Positions 6,273-13,182 are shown, numbered from the stretch's first letter. The stretch: DNA of 13,289 bases from Bacillota bacterium (GCA_003524085.1 DOEC01000011.1:1-13289), one strand, 5' to 3'. Notes: generated by a model from the letters alone, not told the origin. Program-made: numbers and translations.

Positions 6273-7487
6273 ATGATAGAAAGAACAGAATACCTTGAAT
6301 TATTAAAAAGGTTCAAAGATAAAGATTTGATAAAAGTTGTAACAGGAATAAGAAGATGTGGTAAATCTACATTATTTGATTTATACATAAATTACTTAAA
6401 AAAAATAGGAATAAAAGAAGACCAAATAATAAAAATAAACTTAGAAGATGTAGAATATAGCTTTGAAACTTATAAAGAACTATATGACTATGTTAACGAA
6501 AAGTTAGATACTAAAAAACAATATTATGTATTTTTAGATGAAGTACAAAATGTTCCAATGTTTCAAAAAGCAGTAGATAGTTTGTACATAAAGAAAAATG
6601 TTGATGTATATATAACTGGTTCAAATGCTTATTTATTATCAGGAGAACTTGCAACATTATTGTCAGGTAGATATATTGAAATTAAAATGTTACCTTTATC
6701 ATTTAAAGAATACTTAAGTGCATTTAATGAGCCAAATAAAAGCCGTTATGAATACTTTTTAGATTATATGAAAAATGGTGGTATGCCTGGAAATATATCA
6801 ATTTTAAAAGATAATCCTAATGATTTAGATAAATATTTAGAAGGTATATTTAGTACGATAGTTTATAAAGATATATTAGCTAGAAATAATATAACAGATA
6901 AAATACTTTTAGAAAGTGTCTTAAAATTTATTTTTGATAGTATAGGTAGTCCGGTTTCAACAAAAAAAATAAGCGATACACTAACTAGTAAAGGCTTGTC
7001 TACAAGTAACCATACAGTTGAAAAATATATATCATCATTTGTTGAAAGTTTTCTAGTTTATAAAGCAGAAAGATATGATGTAAAAGGTAAAAACTTACTT
7101 GCAAGAGATTATAAATATTATGTCGTCGATCAAGGCTTAAGAAGTTATTTGTTAGGTAAAAAATCAGATAGTGACATGGGACATATACTAGAAAATATAG
7201 TTTATCTTGAATTATTAAGAAGAGGATATAAAGTTTATGTTGGAAAAGTAGATGATTTAGAAATAGATTTTGTAGCAGAAAATAGAGATGGTTTAAAATA
7301 CTATCAAGTAGCTTTAACAGTAAGAGAGCCTAAAGTTTTAGAAAGAGAATTAAAGTCTTTACAGAAAACAAATGACCATTATCCAAAATATTTAATAACT
7401 TTTGATATGGATATGGAAGCAGATTATGAAGGAATTAGAAAAATAAATGTAGTTGACTGGCTATTAAATCAAGACAAATACAAATAG
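6273..7487 (+). CDS. AAA_14/DUF4143 family ATP-binding protein
   Basis: A 404-residue protein of the COG1373-type family: an AAA_14 P-loop ATPase followed by DUF4143. Walker A is GIRRCGKST (25-33, Lys31), Walker B is YVFLDE (85-90), and a sensor-like ITGSN lies at 114-118. A PLSFKEYL motif at 141-148 is typical. Residues ~225-270 look like a winged helix. The end (Glu307, EIDFVA at 330-335, YYQVALTV at 343-350) resembles the PD-(D/E)XK-like fold proposed for DUF4143, with Gln345 where a Lys would be expected in an active nuclease. The biological role of the family is poorly defined; mobile-element, toxin-antitoxin-like or defence roles have been suggested, and none is shown here. ATG 6273 is chosen for its AGGTGA site and promoter; an in-frame ATG at 6135 would add 46 atypical residues. 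It sits alone in the rnhC-cvpA gap and is probably acquired. Confidence 0.9.
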   Translation: MIERTEYLELLKRFKDKDLIKVVTGIRRCGKSTLFDLYINYLKKIGIKEDQIIKINLEDVEYSFETYKELYDYVNEKLDTKKQYYVFLDEVQNVPMFQKAVDSLYIKKNVDVYITGSNAYLLSGELATLLSGRYIEIKMLPLSFKEYLSAFNEPNKSRYEYFLDYMKNGGMPGNISILKDNPNDLDKYLEGIFSTIVYKDILARNNITDKILLESVLKFIFDSIGSPVSTKKISDTLTSKGLSTSNHTVEKYISSFVESFLVYKAERYDVKGKNLLARDYKYYVVDQGLRSYLLGKKSDSDMGHILENIVYLELLRRGYKVYVGKVDDLEIDFVAENRDGLKYYQVALTVREPKVLERELKSLQKTNDHYPKYLITFDMDMEADYEGIRKINVVDWLLNQDKYK

Positions 7488-7531
7488 ACTGTAAATAGTT
7501 GACAAGTATATAATGATACAAAAACATTATA

Positions 7532-7560
7532 TTGAACAACATATTTACTTGTGGTAAACT
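7532..7560 (+). promoter_or_regulatory. Candidate cvpA-trxA promoter
   Basis: TTGAAC (7532-7537) is followed after 17 bases by TAAACT (7555-7560), which has an extended -10 TG at 7552-7553. A nearby TTGACA (7499-7504) has no well-placed -10 partner. Transcription from about 7567 would give a roughly 70-base leader. Confidence 0.45.
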
Positions 7561-7573
7561 ATACATATAGGTT

Positions 7574-7608
7574 CTAAATTAAAAAAATGGAAGAAATAAT
7601 TAATTTAG
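7574..7608 (+). promoter_or_regulatory. Inverted repeat in the cvpA leader
   Basis: CTAAATTAA (7574-7582) pairs perfectly with TTAATTTAG (7600-7608) across a 17-base loop. It ends 14 bases before the AGGAGG at 7623-7628. It could shape the 5' leader or be an operator; as RNA it is A/U-only except one G-C pair, so weak. Confidence 0.35.
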
Positions 7609-7635
7609 TACATATTATTAAAAGGAGGAAAGATT

Positions 7636-8250
7636 ATGAGATTAATGGATGCAATTTTAATTATAGTGCTTTTAATTGGTGCTTTAGATGGTGCTAGAAA
7701 GGGAGTAGTAAAAAGTTTAGTAGGACTAGTAGGTAGCATAATTGTTATATTTTTGTCATGGATACTAAAAGGAAGCTTAGCTAACGTGTTAATAGGTGTA
7801 CTTCCTCAAATAGGAAAAAACGCTAGTGTAAGTGTACTATTGTATCACGTTATTAGTTTTGTACTTTTACTTATTGTATTTAGTATAATTTATAGAGTTA
7901 TCTTAAAAGTAACTGATGTAATAGAAAAAATATTTGATGCGACTATTGTTTTAGGTTTTGTTTCACGTATACTAGGCGCAGTAGTAGGGTTTATTGAAAC
8001 ATATATAATTTTGTTCTTTGTACTATTTATACTAAGTGTGTTTAATATTCCTATGTTAAGTAATAGCAAAGTAAACAATTTTATACTAGATAAAACTCCA
8101 GTAATAACACCAGTTATAAAAGATACTTGGGAAGGGGCTAAAGAAATATATAGTAGTTCAAACTTTGAAGAAAGTATAAGAATACTTTTTGAAAAGAATA
8201 TAATAAATGAAGATAATATGAATAAAATACTTAAGAAGGGAGAAAAATAA
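7636..8250 (+). CDS. cvpA: CvpA family membrane protein
   Basis: A 204-residue integral membrane protein. CvpA-family proteins (named from E. coli colicin V production) are widespread inner-membrane proteins linked to envelope homeostasis; the biochemical function is unsettled. Hydrophobic segments lie at about 5-17, 26-44, 67-90 and 110-136, giving four membrane spans and a soluble C-terminal tail. The family's N-terminal pattern is clear: MDAILIIVLLIGALDGARKG with the conserved Asp-Gly-x-x-x-Gly turn. AGGAGG at 7623-7628 lies 7 bases before ATG 7636. The stop TAA overlaps the ATG of the thioredoxin gene by one base, so the two are translationally coupled. In B. subtilis the cvpA homologue (yshB) likewise lies beside rnhC, with zapA between them; no zapA is seen here. 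Confidence 0.85.
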   Translation: MRLMDAILIIVLLIGALDGARKGVVKSLVGLVGSIIVIFLSWILKGSLANVLIGVLPQIGKNASVSVLLYHVISFVLLLIVFSIIYRVILKVTDVIEKIFDATIVLGFVSRILGAVVGFIETYIILFFVLFILSVFNIPMLSNSKVNNFILDKTPVITPVIKDTWEGAKEIYSSSNFEESIRILFEKNIINEDNMNKILKKGEK

Positions 8251-8549
8251 TGACTTATTATAAAGGAGAAGACTTTGATACTTTAGTAAGTAAAGGAAAC
8301 TTTTTAATAGACTTTTATGCTGATTGGTGTGGACCATGTAAAATGCTTGGAAGTGTATTAGAAACTATTAGTGACATTGAAATAATTAAAGTAAATGTTG
8401 ACGAGTATCCACAGTTAGCTAATAGATTTAAAATAATGAGTATACCACACTTGAAGTTCTTTAGTGATGGTAAAGAAATAGATCAAATTGTAGGTTTTGT
8501 TGATAAGGAAACAATAGAAGAAAAGATTAATGAAATAAATAATATGTAA
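8250..8549 (+). CDS. trxA: Thioredoxin
   Basis: A small cytoplasmic disulfide oxidoreductase that keeps protein cysteines reduced and serves as electron donor to reductases. At 99 residues it is near the usual ~105. The active site is WCGPCK (Trp26, Cys27, Cys30) after the beta strand LIDFYAD. The cis-Pro loop is SIPHL (Pro66) with His where Thr is common, which may shift substrate preference or redox potential (inference). VNVDEYPQLANRF at 48-60 and GFVDKETIEEKI near the end fit the fold. The ATG shares its A with the cvpA stop (TAATG), and AAGGGAGA just upstream within cvpA provides the ribosome site. No own promoter is evident, so it is expressed with cvpA. No terminator follows before the next promoter at 8560. 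Thioredoxin reductase is not in the window. Confidence 0.93.
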   Translation: MTYYKGEDFDTLVSKGNFLIDFYADWCGPCKMLGSVLETISDIEIIKVNVDEYPQLANRFKIMSIPHLKFFSDGKEIDQIVGFVDKETIEEKINEINNM

Positions 8550-8559
8550 TTAATGTAAT

Positions 8560-8588
8560 TTGACAAAATGTACAAAATAAAGTATAAT
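8560..8588 (+). promoter_or_regulatory. Consensus sigma-A promoter
   Basis: TTGACA (8560-8565) and TATAAT (8583-8588) are exactly 17 bases apart, a full-consensus promoter and the strongest in the window. Transcription should begin near 8595, giving a leader of about 20 bases. CCCAT (8593-8597) can pair with ATGGG (8601-8605), which would partly occlude the GGGGTG ribosome site if the transcript includes the left arm. Confidence 0.85.
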
Positions 8589-8615
8589 ACATCCCATTAA
8601 ATGGGGTGTTTTTAT

Positions 8616-9128
8616 ATGAGTGATGACTTAAAAATTATTAAGAAAAAGTATGGAGAAAATATGATAAACTACTATGAAAGTAGTGATCATTATGAAATAA
8701 ATGAGTTATATAATAAGAATAAACTTAAAGTTAAAACAGTAGTTTTGACTGATGGAGAAGTAAATAAGAATACTACTATAATAGACTACAGTAATAGTGT
8801 AGAACTTAATGGTAATAAGTATGCAGTTGACAGAGTAGAAAAAAGTGTAATTGAGTGTAATAAATCTAGCTTTGTAATTATATTAAAACTTGTTAATTTA
8901 GATGTTATGAGTACTAAAAGTACAGTAAGTTATTTTATAATTAAAGAAGTAGATGTATATTTAAGAGAACTTAACTCTATAAATATCAAAAGAGTTAGAA
9001 GAATAGTAATGAATTTATTAAAGAATAACTTAGATGGAGTTAAAAGAGTGTTTGACATTAATAATGTAAGAGATTACGAGTGTACTAGTGTTAATGAATA
9101 CACTTATAAATTAACAAAGATTAAATAA
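8616..9128 (+). CDS. Hypothetical cytoplasmic protein
   Basis: I do not recognise this 170-residue protein. It has no signal peptide, membrane segment or obvious catalytic motif. It is rich in Lys, Asn, Val and Ile and has three Cys (81 and 156 plus none paired elsewhere that I can place; only these two are clear). The first ~35 residues are charged and probably helical. Residues 36-115 alternate hydrophobic and polar residues as in beta strands. Residues ~122-145 (IKRVRRIVMNLLKNNLDGV) look like an amphipathic basic helix. The start is ATG 8616, with GGGGTG at 8603-8608 seven bases upstream; the in-frame ATG at 8601 overlaps that site and lies almost at the transcription start. It has its own consensus promoter, suggesting strong expression. 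The queA promoter lies at its 3' end, so the two genes are adjacent and co-directional but partly independent. Confidence 0.75.
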   Translation: MSDDLKIIKKKYGENMINYYESSDHYEINELYNKNKLKVKTVVLTDGEVNKNTTIIDYSNSVELNGNKYAVDRVEKSVIECNKSSFVIILKLVNLDVMSTKSTVSYFIIKEVDVYLRELNSINIKRVRRIVMNLLKNNLDGVKRVFDINNVRDYECTSVNEYTYKLTKIK

Positions 9129-9139
9129 TGTGTTATAAT
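9111..9139 (+). promoter_or_regulatory. queA promoter with extended -10
   Basis: TTAACA (9111-9116), then 17 bases, then TATAAT (9134-9139) preceded by an extended -10 TGT (9131-9133). It lies across the last codons of the upstream gene. The start would be about 9146, leaving only a ~10-base leader and a GGGAG site (9145-9149) at the very 5' end, so upstream read-through may also contribute. Confidence 0.65.
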
Positions 9140-9156
9140 TTAATGGGAGTAAAAAT

Positions 9157-10215
9157 ATGAAAGAAGATATATATGATATAAATTATTATGACTATGATTT
9201 ACCAGAAGAGTTAATCGCACAAACTCCACTTAAAGATAGAAGTAGTTCTAAATTACTGGTACTTGATAAAAATACTGGAGAGGTAAAAGATGAGGTGTTT
9301 AAGAATATTGTTAACTATTTAAAGCCAGGGGACACACTAGTATTAAATGACACTAAAGTAATACCAGCAAGACTTATTGGTGTTAAAGAAAGTACAGGTG
9401 CAGTTATAGAACTTTTACTTTTAAAGAATATACAAGGTGATGAGTGGGAAGTTTTATCTCGTCCTCAAAAAAGGTTACATGTAACTGATACAGTTTCCTT
9501 TGGAGAAGGACAGTTAAAAGCTGTTGTTACTGAAAAATTTAATGATGGTATAACACATGTCAAATTAGAGTATTCAGGTATTTTATATGAAATACTTGAT
9601 GAGCTTGGAACAATGCCACTTCCACCATATATTCATGAAAAACTAAGTGATCAAGATAGATATCAAACAGTATATGCAAAAAACATAGGTAGTGCAGCAG
9701 CACCAACTGCAGGACTTCATTTTACAAAAGAGTTACTAGAAGAAATTAAAAGTATTGGAGTAGATATAGAATATGTTACACTTCATGTTGGGCTTGGAAC
9801 ATTTAGACCAGTTACAGAAAGTAATGTGCTTAATCATGAAATGCATAGTGAGTTTTATATGATAAGTAAAAGTGTTGCTGATAAACTAAACCTTGCAAAA
9901 AAAGAAGGAAGACGCATTATTGCAGTAGGTACAACTAGCACAAGAACGCTAGAAAGCAATATCACAAAATATGGCGAGTTTAAAGAGTGTAGAGAAAACA
10001 CTAGCATATTCATTTATCCAGGTTACGAATTTAAAGGGATAGACGCACTTATTACAAATTTTCATTTACCAAAAAGTACTTTAGTGATGCTAGTAAGCGC
10101 ACTCGCTGGAAGAGACAACATATTAAATGCTTACAAGTATGCAGTAGATAATAAATATAGATTTTTCTCATTTGGAGACGCTATGTTTATAACAAATGAT
10201 ATTAATTCTAAATAG
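9157..10215 (+). CDS. queA: S-adenosylmethionine:tRNA ribosyltransferase-isomerase
   Basis: QueA transfers and isomerises the ribosyl group of S-adenosylmethionine onto 7-aminomethyl-7-deazaguanine at position 34 of tRNAs with GUN anticodons, making epoxyqueuosine. It acts after Tgt, whose gene lies downstream. The 352 residues are of family length. Family blocks run the full length: YDLPEELIAQTPL (13-25), GDTLVLNDTKVIPARL (58-73), SRPQKRLH (101-108), GTMPLPPYIHE (151-161), RYQTVYAK (168-175), GSAAAPTAGLHFT (178-190), LHVGLGTFRPV (209-219), TNFHLPKSTLVMLVSALAGR (300-319) and RFFSFGDAMFI (335-345). ATG 9157 follows GGGAGT at 9145-9150. No missing residues or frameshift were seen and the C-terminus is intact, so the degenerate sequence after it did not disrupt the gene. 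Confidence 0.97.
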   Translation: MKEDIYDINYYDYDLPEELIAQTPLKDRSSSKLLVLDKNTGEVKDEVFKNIVNYLKPGDTLVLNDTKVIPARLIGVKESTGAVIELLLLKNIQGDEWEVLSRPQKRLHVTDTVSFGEGQLKAVVTEKFNDGITHVKLEYSGILYEILDELGTMPLPPYIHEKLSDQDRYQTVYAKNIGSAAAPTAGLHFTKELLEEIKSIGVDIEYVTLHVGLGTFRPVTESNVLNHEMHSEFYMISKSVADKLNLAKKEGRRIIAVGTTSTRTLESNITKYGEFKECRENTSIFIYPGYEFKGIDALITNFHLPKSTLVMLVSALAGRDNILNAYKYAVDNKYRFFSFGDAMFITNDINSK

Positions 10216-10217
10216 TT

Positions 10218-10558
10218 GATAAGCAAAATCGTGAACAGTTAGCTATGCTTTTTGGTAGAAATATTTAAACTATAGGAAAACACATTAATGATGCTTTAAA
10301 TGGAAAAATAGATAATTCAGTTGCTACAAAATTTACAACAACTGAATTATTTGATTTATTAAGAACAAATATAATTGAAGAGGATGATACCTTGAGAAAA
10401 TTCGGAAATTCCGAACTCAGTGGTAAAACAACAATTTATACGATTTAGATGTTACAATTTGTGTTTGGTATCATGTTGAAAGTGATGTGTGCAAAATTTA
10501 AAATTTATAATAAATAAAAGATACACCAACTATTGCAAATTTTGCAACAGTTCAATAA
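10218..10558 (+). pseudogene. Decayed RhuM-family gene remnant
   Basis: Three stretches match the RhuM (virulence protein RhuM, phage-antirepressor-like) family as I know it. From 10218 the frame reads NREQLAMLFGRN, a stop (10266-10268), TIGKHINDALNGKIDNSVATKF, then EEDDTLRKFGNSEL and GKTTIY. After a shift near 10440 another frame reads YDLDVTICVWYHVES, equivalent to the family's YNLDVIISVGYRVKS. At 10523-10555 TPTIANFATVQ matches a segment that normally comes before YNLD. No start codon or ribosome site is present, stops interrupt every frame, and the order (two versions of the FATT/KFGN region, one out of place) suggests fused or duplicated copies. It fills most of the 420-base queA-tgt gap and is best read as the wreck of an inserted accessory gene. 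Confidence 0.75.
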
Positions 10559-10565
10559 AAAAACT

Positions 10566-10599
10566 AGTATGTTCAAATATAATAAAGAACATACTTTTT
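10566..10599 (+). terminator. Intrinsic terminator upstream of tgt
   Basis: AGTATGTTC (10566-10574) and GAACATACT (10587-10595) form a perfect 9-bp stem with a 12-base loop, followed by TTTTT. It terminates transcription from queA and the RhuM remnant. The AGTATGTT arm resembles the arm of the terminator at 2478. Confidence 0.85.
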
Positions 10600-10601
10600 A
10601 A

Positions 10602-10630
10602 TTGTAAAAATTACTAATTTATGGTATTCT
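10602..10630 (+). promoter_or_regulatory. Candidate tgt promoter
   Basis: TTGTAA (10602-10607), 17 bases, TATTCT (10625-10630) with an extended -10 TG at 10622-10623. The leader to ATG 10659 is about 22 bases. The strong terminator just upstream implies that tgt needs its own promoter. Confidence 0.55.
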
Positions 10631-10658
10631 ATATATGGAAAGAAAAGGAGTACAAAAA

Positions 10659-11774
10659 ATGAATTTAAACTACAAAGTATTAAAGAAAAGTAATAAAAAT
10701 ATGGCTCGTTTAGGAGAATTTACAACTAAATGGGGAGTAAGTAAAACTCCGATGTTCATGCCTGTTGGAACTCAAGCAACTGTTAAAACATTAAACCCTG
10801 AAGAACTAAGAGATGCTAAAGCTAATGTAATACTATCAAATACATATCATTTATGGCTAAGACCTGGAGAAGATGTAGTAAAGAATGCTGGTGGCTTACA
10901 TACGTTTATGAATTATAAAAATGGTCCTATCTTAACAGACAGTGGTGGCTTTCAAGTATTTAGTTTAGCTAAAAAGAAAGACATACATGAAGAAGGTGTA
11001 TACTTTAAAAGTCATATAGATGGAAGTAAGTTATTCTTAAGTCCTGAAAAAAGTATTGAAGTACAAAACAAATTATCAAGTGATATTGCTATGAGTTTTG
11101 ACGAGTGTCCACCATATCCTGCAACTTATGAATACATGAAAAATAGTGTAGAAAGAACATTAAGATGGGCTAAAAGAGGAAAAAATGTGCACTCTAACGA
11201 AGAACAAGCACTATTTGGAATAGTACAAGGTGGAGAATACGAAGACTTAAGAAAATATAGTGCTGAAGAAACTGTTAAAATGGATTTTGATGGTTATAGT
11301 ATTGGTGGTACAGCAGTAGGAGAAACAAAAGATGTTTTATATAAAGAAATAGAATATACTACAAAATACTTACCTGAAGATAAAGTAAGATACCTAATGG
11401 GTGTAGGAGACCCAATTGACTTAATTGAAGGAGTAATGCGTGGAGTAGATATATTTGACTGTGTTGCGCCAACTAGAATTGCAAGACATGGTAATGCTCA
11501 CACTAGAAACGGGAAAATTAATATAAGGAATGCTAAATATAAAGAAGACTTTACTCCAATTGAAAAAGAGTGCGACTGTTACGCATGTAAAAACTTTACT
11601 AAAGCTTACATTAGACACCTAATAATTGCAGAAGAAACACTAGGCCAAAGATTACTTAGCATTCATAACATTAGATTTTTAACTAAACTTATGGAAGATA
11701 TAAGAAAAAACATAGAAACAGATACTCTAGAAGAATTTAGAGACGATTTCTATAAAAAATATTATAATAAATAG
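10659..11774 (+). CDS. tgt: Queuine tRNA-ribosyltransferase (tRNA-guanine transglycosylase)
   Basis: Tgt swaps guanine 34 in the anticodon of tRNA-Asp, -Asn, -His and -Tyr for preQ1, the step before QueA. The start is ATG 10659, with AAAAGGAG at 10643-10650 eight bases upstream; the in-frame ATG at 10635 lies before that site and would add eight residues. The 371-residue product is of normal length. TDSGGFQVFSL at 93-103 carries the active-site Asp94, and DIFDCVAPTRIARHG at 264-278 carries the nucleophile Asp267. Guanine-binding residues are expected around SFDECPPYPA (146-155), and FGIVQGG lies at 186-192. The zinc site is CDCYAC (Cys305, Cys307, Cys310) plus His336. The stop overlaps the ribosome site of the following small gene, so they are probably one operon. 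preQ1 synthesis genes are not in the window. Confidence 0.97.
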   Translation: MNLNYKVLKKSNKNMARLGEFTTKWGVSKTPMFMPVGTQATVKTLNPEELRDAKANVILSNTYHLWLRPGEDVVKNAGGLHTFMNYKNGPILTDSGGFQVFSLAKKKDIHEEGVYFKSHIDGSKLFLSPEKSIEVQNKLSSDIAMSFDECPPYPATYEYMKNSVERTLRWAKRGKNVHSNEEQALFGIVQGGEYEDLRKYSAEETVKMDFDGYSIGGTAVGETKDVLYKEIEYTTKYLPEDKVRYLMGVGDPIDLIEGVMRGVDIFDCVAPTRIARHGNAHTRNGKINIRNAKYKEDFTPIEKECDCYACKNFTKAYIRHLIIAEETLGQRLLSIHNIRFLTKLMEDIRKNIETDTLEEFRDDFYKKYYNK

Positions 11775-11781
11775 GTGAGTT

Positions 11782-12093
11782 ATGACTAGGGAAAAAAGAA
11801 ATAAAATAGTATTTTTAATTGCAATATTTGGAATAATTTTAATACTTATTACTGCAGTTAGTGTAAAAATAGAAAAACAAAGTGAAGAAAAAACAGTGAT
11901 GGAATTAAAAAGCACACTTTTAAGTATCACTAAAACTTGCGTAAAGGATAATAAGTGCATGAATGATACAGTTACAGTAGAAGAGTTAAACTCTTTAGGT
12001 TACATAAATACTAACTTAAAAGAAAAACTAAAAAACTATAGTGAAAAAAGCTATATCATATATAGCATAAAAGAGGTTTACTTAAAGAGGTGA
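11782..12093 (+). CDS. Small membrane-anchored protein in the yajC position
   Basis: A 103-residue protein. AGGTGA (11773-11778) overlaps the tgt stop and lies unusually close to ATG 11782. Residues 1-8 are basic and 9-28 are a hydrophobic span, so an N-in signal anchor with an extracytoplasmic tail is likely. The tail has two Cys (53 and 59) six apart, then TVTVEELNSLGYI and a Tyr/Lys-rich end (NYSEKSYIIYS). This resembles short pilin-like or pseudopilin tails in which a Cys pair precedes an EL-x-x-x-GYI turn, but there is no clear prepilin cleavage site. In B. subtilis this position is held by yajC; the YajC beta domain is not visible, so I do not call it YajC. The last 12 bases overlap the convergent gene, and it is the only gene here that stops with TGA. 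Confidence 0.7.
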   Translation: MTREKRNKIVFLIAIFGIILILITAVSVKIEKQSEEKTVMELKSTLLSITKTCVKDNKCMNDTVTVEELNSLGYINTNLKEKLKNYSEKSYIIYSIKEVYLKR

Positions 12094-12103
12094 ACCTTTT
12101 CTA
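12069..12103. terminator. Bidirectional terminator at convergent gene ends
   Basis: GGTTTAC (12075-12081) pairs with GTGAACC (12090-12096) with one wobble, flanked by AAAAGA on the left and TTTTCT on the right, which extend the stem and provide T-tracts in both directions. It covers the 3' ends of both convergent genes. Confidence 0.5.
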
Positions 12104-12450
12104 TTTATTCCAAACATTCCACCAATAACACTACTTAATATTAATGTAGAATAATATATTATTGAAGTAATACCAGGCATGCTTCTAAATATTATTCCAA
12201 GTAAAACCATTAATAAAACGTTACTTAAACCCATAATAAGCCCACTTAAATAACCTTTACTTATACTTCTATTTCCCAACTTAAAACCAGTTATAAAAAA
12301 TAATATTACTATAAACACATAACTAATTACACTAACAACCTTATAAGAAAATAAACTAAAGTGTCCAAGAGCGCTAATAACTATCAAATAAACTAACATA
12401 CTTAATATAAAAAATATATAATTATTTAAAATTAAACTAAACTTTTTCAT
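12082..12450 (-). CDS. TIGR04086 family membrane protein (YrzE-like)
   Basis: A 122-residue polytopic membrane protein of unknown function. AGGAGG lies 6-7 bases upstream of ATG 12450 on the minus strand. Four hydrophobic spans lie at about 10-28, 38-57, 66-88 and 95-114. Features I associate with TIGR04086 are the FFITGFKLGNRSISKGYLSGLIMG stretch after span 2 (residues 51-74: a Gly-x-x-x-Gly-like turn, then a charged GxRSxxKG loop) and the GGMFGINRK ending. In B. subtilis yrzE lies between yajC and yrbG, transcribed with them. Here the gene keeps that position but is inverted, convergent with and overlapping the small upstream gene by 12 bases and divergent from the DUF421 gene. Family assignment rests on pattern and synteny, not on a search. 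Confidence 0.75.
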   Translation of the reverse strand: MKKFSLILNNYIFFILSMLVYLIVISALGHFSLFSYKVVSVISYVFIVILFFITGFKLGNRSISKGYLSGLIMGLSNVLLMVLLGIIFRSMPGITSIIYYSTLILSSVIGGMFGINRKGSPL

Positions 12451-12528
12451 AAACTTCCTCCTAATTAATTATATAAATTGTTTAAAAAAATATTCATATG
12501 TACATAATAATATTAGGTGATATTATTT

Positions 12529-13173
12529 ATGGACTTATTTATAGTAGTTTATAGAACTTTATTCTTTTATATTTTCATATTAATAATTTATAGAATAATG
12601 GGTAAAAGAGAAGTAGGACAACTTTCTGTACAAGACTTAGTAGTAAGTGTTTTAATTGCAGAGATGGTAGCAATATCAATAGAAAACAAAGAAGATACTC
12701 TAATACTAACAGTGATCCCTATAATAGCTTTAGTTATCATGGAAATTCTAGCAAACTATATTGCTCTAAGGTTTAATAAATTTAGAAATATTATAGAAGG
12801 AAAACCTGCTTTAATAATAAATAAAGGAAAGATTAACTTTAAAGAAATGGTTAAACAAAGATATACATTAGATGATTTACTAATGGAATTAAGAAGTAAA
12901 GACATTAAAAACTTAACTGATGTAGAATATGCAGTACTTGAAAATAACGGTAAACTAAGTGTATTTAAATATAACTTTCTTAAAATCAAAAGCGAAAACC
13001 CTTTTCCACTTATATTAGATGGAGTAATACAAAAAAGTACCCTTAAATATATTAATAAAACAGAGAGTTGGTTAAAAGATTTAATCGGTGACACTAATCC
13101 AACAGAAGTGTTTTATTGTTTCTATAAAAACAACAAAGCATACATTATTAAAAAAGAAGATGTAAAAAAGTAA
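12529..13173 (+). CDS. DUF421 family membrane protein (YetF/YrbG-like)
   Basis: A 214-residue protein. AGGTGA at 12515-12520 lies 8 bases before ATG 12529; a GTG at 12517 is inside that site and is rejected. Three hydrophobic spans lie at about 4-22, 37-51 and 58-79. The DUF421 signature RIMGKREVGQLSVQDLVVSV spans 22-41. The cytoplasmic part has EGKPALIINKGKI (90-102), YTLDDLLMELR (112-122) and DVEYAVLENNGKLSV (131-145), all family features. DUF421 members are transporter-like or membrane-regulator proteins of uncertain role; some are tied to spore or envelope functions in Bacillus, which cannot be inferred here. Position after tgt and a yrzE-like gene matches B. subtilis yrbG. A promoter for the divergent pair must lie in 12451-12528, but no box pair there is convincing. 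Confidence 0.88.
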   Translation: MDLFIVVYRTLFFYIFILIIYRIMGKREVGQLSVQDLVVSVLIAEMVAISIENKEDTLILTVIPIIALVIMEILANYIALRFNKFRNIIEGKPALIINKGKINFKEMVKQRYTLDDLLMELRSKDIKNLTDVEYAVLENNGKLSVFKYNFLKIKSENPFPLILDGVIQKSTLKYINKTESWLKDLIGDTNPTEVFYCFYKNNKAYIIKKEDVKK

Positions 13174-13182
13174 CAAAAACAC

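Noticed and set aside
7499..7514. TTGACA plus TATAAT as a promoter
   Set aside because: The two boxes are only 4 bases apart, which cannot work together.
12091..12093. TGA read as tryptophan (genetic code 4)
   Set aside because: Read-through would run into sequence antisense to the convergent gene; tryptophans elsewhere are TGG and all genes close normally under the standard code.
11782..12093. YajC (preprotein translocase subunit)
   Set aside because: Position and N-terminal span fit, but the Cys pair and tail sequence do not resemble YajC.
12756..13094. Minus-strand frame inside the DUF421 gene
   Set aside because: The plus-strand product is a clear family member; this is a shadow.
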